The notes under the pieces: model-generated
What the model was told of the DNA's origin: nothing
What the model saw: the letters and a program-made list of their open reading frames with translations, nothing else
The model's database searches: none
NCBI GenBank assembly: GCA_035048495.1
Contig: CM068549.1
Location: 13,611,103 to 13,675,102, forward strand
Source of the DNA: Euptelea pleiosperma
Taxonomy: Eukaryota; Streptophyta; Magnoliopsida; Ranunculales; Eupteleaceae
Length of the DNA: 64,000 bases
Direction: 5' to 3'
Shown: positions 1 to 12,167 of the stretch, in pieces
Numbering within the stretch: position 1 is the stretch's first letter
Layout: the number at the start of each line of letters is the position of its first letter
Made by a program: the position numbers and the translations under genes

Positions 1-70
1 CCAAGTGTGCTACGTGGCTCTTACTTTGGTCTGTCATTACGTCGGTCAGCAAAGTTCTACTCGCAGGATG
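1..70. repeat. Fragment of a G-box palindromic MITE (family M)
   Basis: The first bases match the right arm of family M seen elsewhere in the window (for example near 18605-18655): a degraded 'tacgtggctc' box followed by 'ggtctgtcat' and 'caaagttctac'. The element is cut by the window edge, so its extent is unknown. Confidence 0.45.
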
Positions 71-189
71 GTGGGTCACAACGGATGCATTCTAAATCCA
101 GATCAGAAAACACATTGCATTTCCAAAACGTATGCTTCACGCATGCATCCAGCTGAACACATGTAAGTTCACCAAAAGGTGATCTAAAT

Positions 190-552
190 CAAGGTTTTAA
201 AGTGGGCGTTATAACGGTATAACGGAGTTATACCGGGGGCATTACCGTTTTTTTCAGCTATAGTGGTCGTTATAACAAATTGTAACGTTCAGGGGCAAAA
301 ATGAAAAATAAAAAAAAAAAAAGAAAAAAGCAGACATAATAGAAATAATGGCGTTGAAATTCAAATTTCAAATTTCAAAATAAAAAAAAAAAACGGTAAT
401 AAGGACTCTTCCACATATAAGGAAAAATAATGGCCGTTATAACGAAAATAACTGTCGTTATTTTTAATGCACTTTAACTACATTATTTTCGTTATTACCA
501 ATCCTTTATTACCATCATTATTTTCGTTAGAACGGCCGTTTCTTAAACCGTG
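190..552. mobile_element. hAT-like MITE, TAACGG subfamily
   Basis: The element begins CAAGGTTTTAAAG and ends CTTAAACCGTG. It is flanked by ATCTAAAT (182-189) and ATCTAAAG (553-560), an 8-bp target duplication with one mismatch. The interior is rich in CCGTTAT/ATAACGG hexamers on both strands and in A-runs. It has no coding capacity. It lies just upstream of receptor gene 1 and is absent from the equivalent place before gene 2. Confidence 0.7.
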
Positions 553-599
553 ATCTAAAGATTCAGAAGAAAAAACTCTCAATTTTTCAAAATGCCCAA

Positions 600-780
600 T
601 TTCTTGACCGATGGCTGATGTTTGTATTGGTGACTTGACTTTTGACTTTTTACTCATTTTCTTTTTTTCCTTTATTTAATTTGATGAGAACTGTATCCTG
701 AGTTATTTATTTGACAATTTATCCCCTTCTTGCTTGCATCTGAGAAACCTTCCTTGTTTCTGTTTGGGTGTTGCGTGATC
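600..780 (+). promoter_or_regulatory. Putative promoter and leader of receptor gene 1 with W-box cluster
   Basis: Four TTGAC cores lie within 112 bases: 604-608, 635-639, 642-646 and 711-715. The first three are full TTGAC[C/T] W boxes, the binding site of WRKY factors that drive defence genes. The region is otherwise pyrimidine- and AT-rich, with no obvious strong TATA box, so the transcription start cannot be placed. The matching stretch before gene 2 keeps only two TTGAC cores. Regulation by WRKY factors is inference. Confidence 0.45.
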
Positions 781-3597
781 ATGGGGCGACCCCTTAGTGT
801 TGTAGTTGCATTGATTGTGCTGTTGTGCATTGAAACCATGAAGTTCAGTTTGTGCGCTGACGATTCGAGCTTGCGTTGCATAGAGAGCGAGAGGCGAGCT
901 CTTCTCAAGTTCAAACAAGGTCTCATAGATCCTTCAAACCGGCTTACTTCTTGGGTGGGCCAAGATTGTTGTAGATGGAAAGGAGTGCTCTGCAACAACA
1001 GAACCGGATACATTGTCAAGCTTGACCTCCGAAACCCGCATCCATTAAATCGGAGCATCTACGATGATGCAACTTATAGGAGGGCGTGCTTAGTGGGCGG
1101 TGAGGTAAATCCTTCTTTGCTAGAGTTGAAACATTTGAATCACTTGGACTTAAGCTGGAACAATTTTAGTGGAATCAAAATACCAGAGTTCTTTGGATCT
1201 TTCCAAGAATTGAGGTATCTTAACCTCTCTTCATCGTGGTTTAGTGGACCTATTCCTCATCATCTTGGAAATCTCTCTACTTTGCATTCGCTCGATCTCA
1301 GTACTGACCTTTTTCTAGAACTTCTATATCATGCTGGTTTGACTGTTGACAATTTGCATTGGATGTCTCATCTTTCTTCTTTGCAACACCTTGACATGAG
1401 TAGGGTGAACCTTTCTAAGAGAGCATCTGATTGGCCACAAATAATTAATATGCTTCCTTCTTTATTGGTATTACGCTTGTCTAATTGTGAACTCGCAGAA
1501 AGTCCTCTCGTTCTTTCATCTGTTAATTCCACGTCTCTTGTCATCCTCGATATCAGTGGAAATTGGATACAAGGTCGAGTCCCAAACGTTCTTCGGAACA
1601 TGACTTCTCTTAAAGTGCTTGACCTTTCACAAAACTCTTTCAATTCTACATTACCTCTCTGGTTGGGTAATTTTCACAGGCTTGTGCATCTCAATCTTGG
1701 TTTCAATAAGCTCAATGGTCCAATTTCATTTGCTCTAAGGAATACATGCAGCTTGGAAACATTAGATTTGTCATACAACAAATTTAGTGGAGAGATAGTT
1801 GAACTTTTTGGAAACTCAATGTCTGGATGCATCAGAGATAATTTGGAGACATTGCGTTTGTCAGGGAATCAACTCATTGGGCCTTTGCCTGATTGGTTGG
1901 GGCAGCTTAATAATATAAAATACCTTGATTTTTATAACAATTCATTTCATGGTCCAATTCCCACATGTCTTGGGGGATTGTCAACGTTGAGAACATTAGA
2001 TCTTGGTTTGAATCAATTAAATGGGACTGTTCCAGAGAGTCTTGGACAACTATCAGAACTAGAACAATTATATTTTGATAGTAACTCTTTGGAAGGTGTT
2101 GTATCTGAAGCTCACTTTGCTAAACTCTCAAGGTTAACCTTGTTATACATGAGTTTCAACTCTCAGCTGGCTTTAAAAATAAGATCTGATTGGGTACCTC
2201 CTTTTAAACTCAATTATATTGTGATGGGATCTTGCAAAATAGAGTCTCAGTTTCCTGTGTGGATTCAAACACAAACGACTTTGATTGAATTAGATCTCTC
2301 AAACAACTTTATTTCAGGTCCAATTCCACAAAATATTGGTGATATGATGCCTACACTGAGATATTTACTTCTTTCTAGTAACTTCATCAATGGTACCATC
2401 CCCATGTCACTATGTAAAATAGAGACGTTACAAGTTCTTGATCTCTCAGAAAACCATTTATTAGGAGGTCTTCTTCACTGTTGGACTGATTTGCGAAATC
2501 TAAATGTTCTAGATTTAGCAGACAATAATTTATCAGGGGTTATTCCAAGCTCAATTGGTCATCTATCTCAATTACGTTTATTGAGATTGAGTAACAACAG
2601 TCTTCATGGAGTGTTCCCATTGGCCTTGAAGAACTGTACATACTTGTTTATTCTTGACCTTGGTGAGAATAGATTATCTGGAAACATACCTACATGGATT
2701 GGGAAGCAACTATCGTACTTGAAAATTCTAAGGCTAAGGTCGAATATGTTTGGTGGTAATATTCCTTTACAAATATGCTACTTACTTGAGCTTCAACTAC
2801 TAGACCTTGCGCAGAATAATCTATTTGGAGCCATCCCTCATTGTTTTAGCAATTTTAGTGGCATGGTTTGGAAAAGCCAATCTGTTTTGTATTCCTCCTA
2901 TCCTTTTTATGAGGAAAAATTAACGGAGGTCATGAAAGGAAAAGAACTAGAATATACCAAGATAGTAGACCTTCTAACCAACCTGGACCTTTCAAGTAAT
3001 AATTTGGTTGGAGGGATCCCCGAAGAGCTAACAAATCTGTCTCGACTGCTTGGTTTGAATCTTTCAAATAATTATTTGACAGGAAACATTCCTGAGAAGA
3101 TCGGTGATTTGAGATCGTTGGAATCTCTTGATTTCTCTAGAAATGGACTTTCAGGCAAAATTCCTCAAAGCATCTCGGAGTTAACATCTTTAAGCCATCT
3201 GAACTTATCATATAACAACTTGATTGGACGAATTCCATCTGGCTACCAGCTCCAGACCCTTGATGATCCATCCATTTATCAAGGCAACTATGAACTCTGT
3301 GGAGCTCCAATTGAAAAGAAGTGTCCAGGAGATGAGCCGTCGCAAGCTCCAACAACCATTGATGGTGATGGAAAAGACGAAGAAGATGAATCTGAAAAGG
3401 TTTGGTTTTGCATTACCATAATATCGGGATTTGTGGTGGGGTTTTGGGTTGTTTGCGGTGTTTTGTTGTTCAAGAAGACTTGGAGGTATGCTTATTTTGG
3501 ATTCGTCGATGGCATGAAAGAAAGGCTATTTGTGGCAATAACATCGAAGGTAGATTGGGTGAAAAAAAAGCTGAAGAACAACCATGGCCAAGAGTGA
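781..3597 (+). CDS. LRR receptor-like protein (RLP, EIX2/Cf type), gene 1
   Basis: Single-exon gene for a 938-residue cell-surface receptor without kinase. I chose the ATG at 781 because it places a hydrophobic signal peptide at residues 1-26; an in-frame ATG at 730 would add 17 residues before it. Domains: LRRNT cap with paired cysteines (about 27-80, including a CCRWKGVLC stretch), 23 LRRs of about 24 residues, an island domain (about 690-733, with [10 protein letters not shown]), four more LRRs, a cysteine-bearing cap ([11 protein letters not shown]), an acidic stretch, a transmembrane helix (about 874-897) with GFVVG as a GxxxG motif, and a tail of about 40 residues containing YxxPhi-like YAYF. 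Family members sense microbial patterns and signal with SOBIR1/BAK1-type kinases; the ligand here is unknown. Compared with gene 2 it lacks seven LRRs. It is an intact reading frame and likely functional. Confidence 0.93.
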   Translation: MGRPLSVVVALIVLLCIETMKFSLCADDSSLRCIESERRALLKFKQGLIDPSNRLTSWVGQDCCRWKGVLCNNRTGYIVKLDLRNPHPLNRSIYDDATYRRACLVGGEVNPSLLELKHLNHLDLSWNNFSGIKIPEFFGSFQELRYLNLSSSWFSGPIPHHLGNLSTLHSLDLSTDLFLELLYHAGLTVDNLHWMSHLSSLQHLDMSRVNLSKRASDWPQIINMLPSLLVLRLSNCELAESPLVLSSVNSTSLVILDISGNWIQGRVPNVLRNMTSLKVLDLSQNSFNSTLPLWLGNFHRLVHLNLGFNKLNGPISFALRNTCSLETLDLSYNKFSGEIVELFGNSMSGCIRDNLETLRLSGNQLIGPLPDWLGQLNNIKYLDFYNNSFHGPIPTCLGGLSTLRTLDLGLNQLNGTVPESLGQLSELEQLYFDSNSLEGVVSEAHFAKLSRLTLLYMSFNSQLALKIRSDWVPPFKLNYIVMGSCKIESQFPVWIQTQTTLIELDLSNNFISGPIPQNIGDMMPTLRYLLLSSNFINGTIPMSLCKIETLQVLDLSENHLLGGLLHCWTDLRNLNVLDLADNNLSGVIPSSIGHLSQLRLLRLSNNSLHGVFPLALKNCTYLFILDLGENRLSGNIPTWIGKQLSYLKILRLRSNMFGGNIPLQICYLLELQLLDLAQNNLFGAIPHCFSNFSGMVWKSQSVLYSSYPFYEEKLTEVMKGKELEYTKIVDLLTNLDLSSNNLVGGIPEELTNLSRLLGLNLSNNYLTGNIPEKIGDLRSLESLDFSRNGLSGKIPQSISELTSLSHLNLSYNNLIGRIPSGYQLQTLDDPSIYQGNYELCGAPIEKKCPGDEPSQAPTTIDGDGKDEEDESEKVWFCITIISGFVVGFWVVCGVLLFKKTWRYAYFGFVDGMKERLFVAITSKVDWVKKKLKNNHGQE

Positions 3598-3670
3598 AAG
3601 CCATTGCTACCTTAAAGACATGCATCTCTTGATTGTGCAGTAAGGTACTTTCTCTCCCTCTCTCAAATTT

Positions 3671-3676
3671 AATAAA
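3671..3676 (+). terminator. Candidate poly(A) signal of receptor gene 1
   Basis: AATAAA lies 74 bases after the stop codon, followed by AT-rich sequence. The matching site after gene 2 (about 41388-41398) reads ACTATATAAT and has lost the hexamer. Plant poly(A) signals are loose, so this is suggestive only. Confidence 0.35.
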
Positions 3677-3864
3677 TAATTTTCTAGCACTTTATGTTCT
3701 TTGCTTTGTTTATTACTTTGTTAATGATTTTTTATTATAAGAAAATGTTTAAGAGCATCATTTGGTTTTCATTATCAAGTCACATTCTTATATGGGTCCA
3801 CTTCTCAGATACCTCACCCCTCTCCATGTTGGCAAGTTTTAGCCCAATTCCTAGTTACTTTAAC

Positions 3865-4087
3865 CAAGGTTTAAAGGAGGATGTTTTAACGGTATAACGG
3901 ACTGGGGGCGTTACCTTTAAAAGGGCCGCTAAAACAGATTATAATGGATAGGGGTAAAAATGGAAAAAAATAGACAAATGGATTTTAACGAAAAAAATGG
4001 GAAAAAAGTTGCGCTGAAATTCAAAATCGAAAATTTCAACAACAAAAAGTATTGAATTTAACGGAAAAATAATGGGTTTTAATGGTT
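3865..4087. mobile_element. Truncated hAT-like MITE downstream of gene 1
   Basis: Starts CAAGGTTTAAAGGAGG and contains the family's 'gactgggggcgtta' and 'ggggtaaaaatgg' blocks, then breaks off in AT-rich DNA without the right terminus. The same truncated copy sits after gene 2 (41666-41888), so truncation predates the segment duplication. Confidence 0.6.
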
Positions 4088-4305
4088 AAGATCATTTTAT
4101 CAGGTTGTGGTATCAACACTCACAAAATAAATGTTTAAGATCATTTTATCAGGTTGTTTTTAGCATCTTCACTGTCACTTGGTATTCCTCTATGTTTTCA
4201 TTGCCATTTCATATTATTTTCCTGATTCATACATAACCTTAAATTTTTAGAAGCCGTTTCCGGCTTCATTTCCTACACCGTTTTTATTTCTTTTTGGCAA
4301 CTATG

Positions 4306-5505
4306 CTAGGTGGCAATTTGACCCGTGACCCGCCCGATCTGGCTAGTGATATAGATCGATGGGGCCTGGCTCCTAAAATACAGCCCACAGTCCGGCCTTG
4401 TCCGGCCCGAAAAATGATCTTAAGACCGACTCTAGCCTAGGCCCTAAAAAATTTAATACTATATTAGTTGGTCCCTTAATGGGCCCACTGACCGTGCCCC
4501 TAAAAATTGCAACCAAGCACATTTATTTGGGCTCACTGACTGCATCAATGTTTAGCTCACTTCTTGATGGGTAGACAAATAAAAAATCATCGTGATTGGG
4601 TATCTCTAGCCATTAAATTTTAGTACATTTTAAAATGTGCTTCTAACTATTGAATTACAGCATTTTTTCGGGTAGTAAACCCAACTGCTAGAAATCATCC
4701 ATCAAGCTGATTTTTGGTGTGTCGAACCACCATCGCCAAGTGTGGACCCCCATCATGCGATCAGTAGGCCCACAAATTTTGACCTTGTCAAAAATTTTCC
4801 TTGTAAGAGTAAGATAGTTTAATATTCAATGTATATTTTTATGAATTCATGTCATGAAATTCAAAATTTTGTTATTTAAAGGTTTTTCGTGCTTCGCCTG
4901 CATATTTTTCATTCAAAAAGTTTGGATCACACCCCATCCACACACACAAAGCAACGCCACGTGGCACATTATTTCCGCCCACTCACCTAGTGCATGTTTG
5001 GCGGTGGACCTACACCCTAAAATAAGCCTGATTGGTGATTTCTAGTCGTTGATTAGCCATGGGCCTGTTTATGAAGCCCATAATGAAAAAATTCCCCAAA
5101 TCCAAGGGCTAGAAATCACCAATCAATCATTATTTGCATACACATCTACATCTTTTTGTAGTGTACATCATATAGGTCCTTAGCTTGTTTTTATATTTTA
5201 TTTATCCCTTTAAAAATTTAGGTACTTAGTTTATAGTCACTCCGCTGACCCTAAGCCCAAAACCCAACCCAGCCCAAGCCCCAAACCCAACTCATTACAA
5301 GCCCGTAACACAAGCCTTTAAAAGCCCACAGCCTGGCCTAAGACCATCGGCCCGACCATAGTCCAGGCCACGGGCTGGGCCTGGGTTTTTATTTTTGGTG
5401 AAGCCTGGTCCTCGGCCTAGCCTGAGTTGCTGGCGGGCTTGGTCAGCGTTGGGCCTGGCCCGGCCCAAGCCATGCCCAGCAGGCCAAATTGCCATGCTTA
5501 TGCTA
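4306..5505. mobile_element. Composite GGCCC-rich element, possibly hAT-like, segment A
   Basis: The left end (TAGGTGGCAATTTGACCCG) and the right end (its complement shares TGGCAATTTG) form short inverted termini around a body with many GGCCCGGCCC/GGGCTTGGG motifs, a style common in plant non-autonomous hAT elements. A G-box palindromic piece (about 4690-5130, CACGTG at 4958-4963) is nested inside. No transposase is visible. A clean 8-bp target duplication is not evident, so the class is tentative. The copy in segment B is at 41950-43150. Confidence 0.4.
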
Positions 5506-5729
5506 TGTATGGTTCTTATTAGCTCAGCACATTAACATATGACCATCCCAAATGTTGGGGTCGCCCTTGGCCTGGTTGCAAACCATTCCTCACATTGTTT
5601 GGACAAAACCTAACCATTTGATCAAGGCCAAAAAATATGTTCATCCATGGTCATCAATATAGATAGTTCAAATATTAGGCTATTTCTCGTTCGCCACACA
5701 CTGTTTAGAAATCTAAACGGTTCAAAACA

Positions 5730-6350
5730 GAGCCTTCACTTGGATAGGATACCAACCATCCAATTCAACGATAAACTCTATAGATCACATGGTTAAGATT
5801 GTAAAAACGTCATTGGTTTTGATAGTGGTCAATACAAGGGGGTAGCCCAATCCTTTTTCTCTACTTTCTTTTTGCTGATAGCGATTAGCTATGGTAAACC
5901 AAAATCTCTTACATAATAGGAAGTGTCCGTTCGGAGACTATCCCCAAATGTGTTGTTCGAACTTGGGTACTAACTGTATGGAGCTTTTGGTTCTACGACA
6001 CAGAAAAAAACCACATAACCAAAATTTTTATTTTATCCAAAAAAGAGCCTCCATTTGGATAGGATCCCAACCATCCAATTCAATGATAAATACTGTATAG
6101 ATCAGATGGTTAAGATTGTAAAAACATCATTAGTTTTGATAGTGGCCAATAAAAGGGGGTAGCCCAATTCCTTTTTCTCTACTTTCTTTTTGCTGATAGA
6201 TTAGCTATAGTAAACCAAAATCTCTTACAAGATAGTATGTGTCAGTTCGGAGACCATCGCCAAATGTGTTGTTCGAATTTGGGTACTAACTTTATGGAGC
6301 TTTTGGCTCTACGACACATAAAAAAGCCACAACCAAAATTTCAATTTTAT
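5730..6350. repeat. Two-copy tandem repeat, period about 315 bp, segment A
   Basis: Unit 1 starts at 5730 (gagccttcacttggatagga) and unit 2 at 6045 (gagcctccatttggatagga). The units share long stretches, including 'ggttaagattgtaaaaac', 'gtagcccaat' and 'gtgttgttcgaa', with scattered mismatches. No coding sign is seen. The same pair occurs in segment B at about 43379-44000. Confidence 0.8.
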
Positions 6351-9300
6351 GATCTCTTCTGTTTTAGCATCTCATTTGGTCTTAGCATTGGTTTTTATTT
6401 CAAAAACATGTGATGCGAGGGGATTTGGGTCATTTTAGTACTTCTTTTTGTTATTTTGATTCTTTACATTATTTTGTTTTGAAAATTATGTCATATTTAG
6501 ATTTACCAAAAGTATTACTAAATTGATCAAAATATATATCCTTCAATTCTAGCTTGAGATATTTGCTCTGTGTTGACTTTTTGATCAATTATAGCGACGA
6601 TAGAGTAAATTTAGTATTTTTTAGGATTATTTATAAAAAGAAATGTTTTAAGTTAAAATTCTTGCATCCTTACATAATGTTGGAAAACATTTTATATGCC
6701 CAATTGTGAGAGTTCTTTGTGACATGCACCCTATATAGGGAGATCATGGATTCAATCTCGTGCAAGTAGGTGTCCCCCTTTTATATGTAATACAATGTCA
6801 TTCGTGTCAAGTTTACGAAAAAACCCAAAGTTAAATAGTCAAATAGAGGCATGTCATTTTTTTAGGATTTTTGGTGTTCTCAGGGGTATTTTCATCTTAT
6901 TGAATTTGCGGATAATACTGTCATGCTCCATTCCCGGGATGGAAGACCAGACCCATGGCCTAACCCAAAATCCAAGGACAATTCATGATGATAAGAAAAA
7001 GAAAATAATAAAAAGAAAGTCACCACTTAAAACAAAGATGTAATTAACAAGGTCCAATTATGGTGTGTCACTAACTTAACTAGTATAAAATCCAAATTAG
7101 TCAAATTAGGTCAATTCCACAGTCAAATGGTCCATTAGTCAAATAATCAAATCAAGTTAATTAAGTCCAAGTCAAGGTCAATAAATCAAACCTTAAGAAA
7201 ATCCATTACTTCAATCAAAACCCTAATTTTTGAAAAGAAAGTATTAAATTTGAGATTTTCATTCGGAACATAAATGACATTAAATTAAAAAATATAACTA
7301 AGTCACTTTAAATTCAATTTGTGTAAAACTTAATTGTTTGGAAAGAAGAAAAAGTATTTGAAATCAAATAACAATGAAATTTTTCAAAAATCATTTTGTG
7401 GAGTATCAAAAACCAAACCTATGTATTTTATAAAAAATATAAAAATTGTAGAGTTTAATAACATAATTTTATCTCTCTAAATATTAATTGAAAAATTGTG
7501 AATTCAAGTTTACTTAAATATAGACATAATGAAGATTCTAGAGATAATTTTGAGAATTTTCTCCATTCAGTAACAAGCTTTTATTTCTGAACATATGTTA
7601 CCCCTCATATTTTCAGTCTACAGGTAATTGTCGGTGCACCCTGATAACACTAGTTGAAAAATAGTAGTCTATCTTTGAAAATTCAAAAAATATCTAGAGA
7701 TGTCATTTATATCTTATCTAATTAAAGTCGATAACTTCACCATATGTTAGTTAAACATAGACTGTTATTATTAATTTACTCGTAACAATATTACAAAACC
7801 AATAAACCACTAAAATATTAATCATAAAATTATCAAATAACATTAAATTAAATCCAATCACTTATTATTAACTTACTGGTGACAAAATTACAAAACTCAT
7901 AAACCATAAAAATTAATCTGACAATCATCAAATAATATTGAATTAAATTCAATAATTATCCATTATGAAAGTAAATTAAAACCAATTGTCTAAAACATGT
8001 TCCAACAAAAATATAACAAGTTTTATAATTATCAAAATAATTATGTCAAACAAATAATTAAAATCTTCTCCAAGCACCAGAAAACCCATCTCATGCTCAT
8101 CTTCACACTAATTCTAAAAAATAATAAATTGAGTGAGCTACAAAGCCAAACATGTACAACATCATCTTCCCTCAAAATGATGAAGAATGCAATCAGTAAA
8201 GACAACATTATTTCAAAAATATAATTTAGTACAAAATAATAACATTAGCATCTAACTAATAAAATTTGAAAATAATACATCAAAAACGATAACCAAACAT
8301 CGGATCTACCCATAAAATTCAAGTTAGATATTAACCAATCTTTATGATTTTTGTTTTTCATGAGGGGTGTTTACACCTAATGATCGTAACCCCTCATTAA
8401 TGATTTTTTAAAGACTCACACCCAAGGACCACAACTCATCATTAATCCCACCATAAGAATCCAATGGGGTATATTGTCTTTCACCCAAGGGTGTCGAACT
8501 CTACAGATTCTCATTAAAGGGTATTTTGATTATTTATTTAGTAAAAGTATTTTGATTATTTTACTTATTAGAGTAGGTCTCATGTGTCTGTGCATTTATT
8601 TTCGCATGACTTGTATATATATGTATTTATGTAAGTCTAATTGATGTGCATGGATGATTATATATGTGTGATAACTTGTATGGACATGGACCCTAATTGG
8701 ACATTTATATTTGGGCCTATTAAATAAGTATATTTAATATGTGATCTAACCTAATGTTGTTTTTAATTTATGTCTTCGTATCATGTATGGTATGTAATAG
8801 CTTTGCTGAAATTTACTTATAATTAATTACATAAATTGTTATCACAAAATCATTGGTATTGAGAAGGGGTTAGTGTGAACACATTAAATGGAAAAATTCT
8901 AGAAATGAGTTGACTAGGATAGTGGACCCCATACTCAAGGAAATTATTAGAGCATATGAAAGGGAGAATATTTTAGAAAATCAAATGCATTTTATGTTGT
9001 AATCCATGTTTTGAGATTTTGAGTGAGGGTAGGGAGTACCCCACACTTCTAAAAATATTGAGTACTTTATGAGGACTTAATATACGTGCTCCTTAAAAGA
9101 TAGGAATAATGAGTTGGAGTGTGGACCCCATATATAGAAACATTGGCATCTTCTTAGAGGAAAAGAGAGTTGCATTCTAGTAACTTTTGAGTTACAAAAC
9201 CAGTGGCACACAAACATTTAGTCAATGACTAAGTTGAACCAATGGGAAGAAGGCTTTTAGGAGAGAACCAAGAGTTTAACACCTCATATAAAATGAACAT

Positions 9301-9596
9301 AATTTATAATAGACTTGAATTGTCACCTCAATCTAGAAACATCTCACGATTGTTTTAGCTCATTAATATAAAACCAAAGCAAAAAAAAAGAGTACACATA
9401 GCCAAAAAAAATCCTTAAGTTTTAGATCTAAGAAACTCTTTCAACACCTCTCCTTCTACCCCTTTTTGTGCTTAAACCTCTATTATTTAAAAAAGCGCCA
9501 AAAGAGAAAGAGAAGAAGAAGAGACCCCTTGGAAGAGATTTAGAGAAACTAGCAACTTAATATGTAGTTTATCTCTGGGTCACTCTATGAAGCCTA
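6351..9596. other. Gene-free AT-rich stretch, segment A
   Basis: No long reading frame and no recognisable domain on either strand. The stretch is AT-rich, with runs such as 'aaattaatc' and tandem-looking 'catcaaataat' pieces around 7800-7960. It is copied in segment B (44001-47225), with only a few differences per 60 bases. Small reading frames conserved between the copies (for example 7997-8224) look like by-products of recent duplication, not genes. Confidence 0.6.
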
Positions 9597-10118
9597 CGTC
9601 TTTCGACTGGACACTCACGTGGGACCAAAATACTTTTCATTTTAGGCACCTACAACACCCCACCCCTTCTCCTTTTCTCCTCTCTCTCTCTACTGTAACC
9701 CCCTCTCTCTCTACTGTTCTCTCTTTTTATCCCTCCCTTCCTCTCTCTACTATAATCTCTCTCTCACTCTCTCTCTCCCTCTTTATGTCATTCTCTTTTT
9801 CTCTTTCAATCTCCTCCTCTCCCTCACGCTCTCTCTCTTGCCGGGCTTTTAGCCCCCACAATGCTAAACTGCCATGGGGACTATGTAGCCCACGACTGGG
9901 CTGGTGGTACGCTACATAATCCCTATAGTAGTTCAACATCGTGGGGCAAAAAGCATAGATAAAGAGAGAGAGACGGAGAGAAGGATAGGGACAAAGTGAG
10001 AGAGAGAGAGAGAGTGTGTGAGGGAGAGAAAATGAAGGAGAAGGGGTGAGGTGGTGTGGGTGCCCAAAATGGAGGGGGGAATTTTGATCCATTATGGGTG
10101 CCCAGCCGAAAGACATCG
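9597..10118. repeat. Foldback element with (CT)n and (GA)n arms, segment A
   Basis: The left end (gtctttcgactggacac) pairs with the complement of the right end (gcccagccgaaagac), and matching continues inward through 'caccccttctcc'/'ggagaaggggtg', then CT-rich against GA-rich arms, to an inner palindrome around 9850-9950 ('ccccacaatgctaaact'/'agtagttcaacatcgtgggg'). Serine/leucine- or arginine/glutamate-rich reading frames here are simple-sequence artefacts. The segment B copy is at 47230-47785. Confidence 0.75.
9997..10014. repeat. (GA)n microsatellite, short allele
   Basis: About nine GA dinucleotides inside the right arm of the foldback element. The segment B equivalent (about 47634-47680) has about 23, so the tract has changed length since the duplication. 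Confidence 0.85.
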
Positions 10119-11763
10119 GTGCATGTATAGCGACCCTGTATAGGTGTTTTTACTATATATAATGAATTGCATGCTTTTCTCCTCTCTCTCCCCATGTTTT
10201 CCTATTTAATATATAATTCATGCCTATGCTTTATATTTGAAAATTAAATTCATACTTCTACTATGTTTTCATGTATTCATGCTAATATAAATACAAAGTT
10301 TATGCCAACAAGTTTTGTTCAAATAGTTCTATGTTTCATTGCCTTATTTTCTACTTTTATTATGTTACTTGCACTTTTATTATTGTTGCCTTTGTGATCA
10401 AAAAAATTAGTCGGGGTACATGTACACACGGTATTTGGATATGGTCTCTTTGTGGCCGTTAACTCTTGGAAGTATCCTTTCAATCAATGTGTGGCTATGA
10501 ATCCTCGAAAACATACTAAAAGTACAACAAGGGAAGAATACCCTAGGGTCCCTATGGCATAATTGATAGACTGGACGACTGTTAGGAAAACAAGCCTTAT
10601 AGTGTTTTATACATGTATTTATATTAAGCTCTTATTTTCCTTATATTTGGATTCACTGGTAGTGGATGTCATAATTATTTGTTATTTTGATTTCTTGAAA
10701 AAAGTATGGCTTTCGAAAACCTGTCTTTATTCTTGGCTCAGTCGCTGCATCTCCCATGATTGCATGAGTGGATGCGATGCGCCTACTAAACTTCAAGACT
10801 TACCCCTATGATATGTTTCAGATTTGACAGATGGTATGCGTGGTTAGATTGCGTGGAGTTTCGGACAAAGATTGATATAGACTTATTTCTTGTTATATTA
10901 TTTAATTTTGAGATTGTATATATTAAGAACTTTTTAAATATTTTGATTGTAATAGTTAATATCTTCAAACTATAAATATATACTTTTTACATTGTTAATT
11001 CCATGATTGTAACCAATTGGATTCCTAGCTTGAAGAATTCGGAAAGATTGCATTGTCGAAGACTAACTAAGATCTAATGAAGATTTGAACTTGACGTTTG
11101 GAAGAAGATCATCTCTTTGGTTCTTGGCATCTTCTCTTATTGTTTGGTGACTTGTCTATTACTTTTTGACTTGCTTTTATGAGTTTTATCAAGTTTACAA
11201 TTTATCATATCGATTTGGTGCAAGTTCGGTCCTCTGGACTCATTCCTTAGGCTTTCTAATGTCTTCCTTGATTGATCGAGCAACTTCATTTTAGGACCAG
11301 GCGATTGGCCCTTAGATTCCCAACCCTTATTTAAAAAAAATTTCTGTTTTTTAGCCAATCAAAGAATGCTACTTAGGCTGGGTAATCGATCTATGAGGCA
11401 AGGCGACTGGATTCTTGTTTTGTCATCCTAAAGATTAAAAATTTCCCTTCTTTATTTGTATTTTGGTTCGGGCAATTGATCTAGTGAGATTGAAATCTCA
11501 ACCTAGCTCTAGACCAGGCGATTGATCTAAAGAGGCTGAGGGCAATGTTAGCATCGTCCCTAATCATCGTTATCCCTCGGTCTATAATGCTGATGAGCAT
11601 CAAGATTCTTACCACATGAATCTCAAAGATCACCACACAACTTTTGAAGCACATCCAATGGTTTGAATATATGGTCGACATTACTAAAATATCGTCCTAA
11701 GGACAAAACTATGAGTTCAACCATGTTTTCTTTGTATCTAAAAGTTGTTGGCCACATTTTTAC
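10119..11763. other. Gene-free stretch, segment A
   Basis: No domain or convincing exon is visible. Blocks such as 'gaccaggcgattg' recur (about 11297 and 11512) in a region repeating 'gcgattg(g/a)' phrases, which suggests a decayed transposon, but no termini were found. The segment B equivalent is 47790-49433. Confidence 0.5.
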
Positions 11764-12136
11764 CAAGGTTTTAAATGGACCGTTATAACGATACAACAGA
11801 CAAGGGGTGTTACAATTATTTCTGTTATAATGCCAAAATATTTTTACAAACTATAATGAAAATAATGGAATAAAAAAAATTATGACATTCACAAATAATG
11901 GCCATTATATTTGTTATAACGGTTTTATAACATGTTTATAACGGATTTAACGGTCGTTATTTTTTTAGAATTTATAACAAATTTTAAATTTGAAATTCAA
12001 AATTTAAATAAAAGAAGAATTTTAAAATAATGAAAATAACAGACTTTACTTTAATACGTTTTTAGAAAATAAAAGATCATGACATTTTTTTTATAACTAC
12101 CATTTTGAAAATAACAGCCATTATTTTAAAATAACT
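11764..12136. mobile_element. Right-truncated hAT-like MITE, TAACGG subfamily, segment A
   Basis: Starts CAAGGTTTTAAATGG and carries many CCGTTATAACG/ATAACGG motifs. It ends in 'ttttaaaataactaggggg' instead of the family terminus, so the right end is lost. The same junction occurs at about 16507 and 31712, which suggests these copies share one truncated ancestor. Segment B copy: 49434-49811. Confidence 0.6.
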
Positions 12137-12167
12137 AGGGGGCAGCGCGTGCGTTGCACATGAGTAA

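Noticed and set aside
730..780. Upstream in-frame ATG adding 17 residues to receptor gene 1 (same at 37928 for gene 2)
   Set aside because: It would place polar residues before the signal peptide. The ATG at 781 (37979) opens directly into a hydrophobic leader typical of RLPs. Not excluded, since both ATGs are conserved.
6700..6775. Possible SINE-like B-box ('ggattcaatctcgtgcaag')
   Set aside because: No A box, no poly(A)/T tail or target duplication was found.
9587..10195. Serine/leucine- and arginine/glutamate-rich reading frames
   Set aside because: They are translations of (CT)n/(GA)n arms of a foldback element, on both strands; the same holds at 47478-47866.
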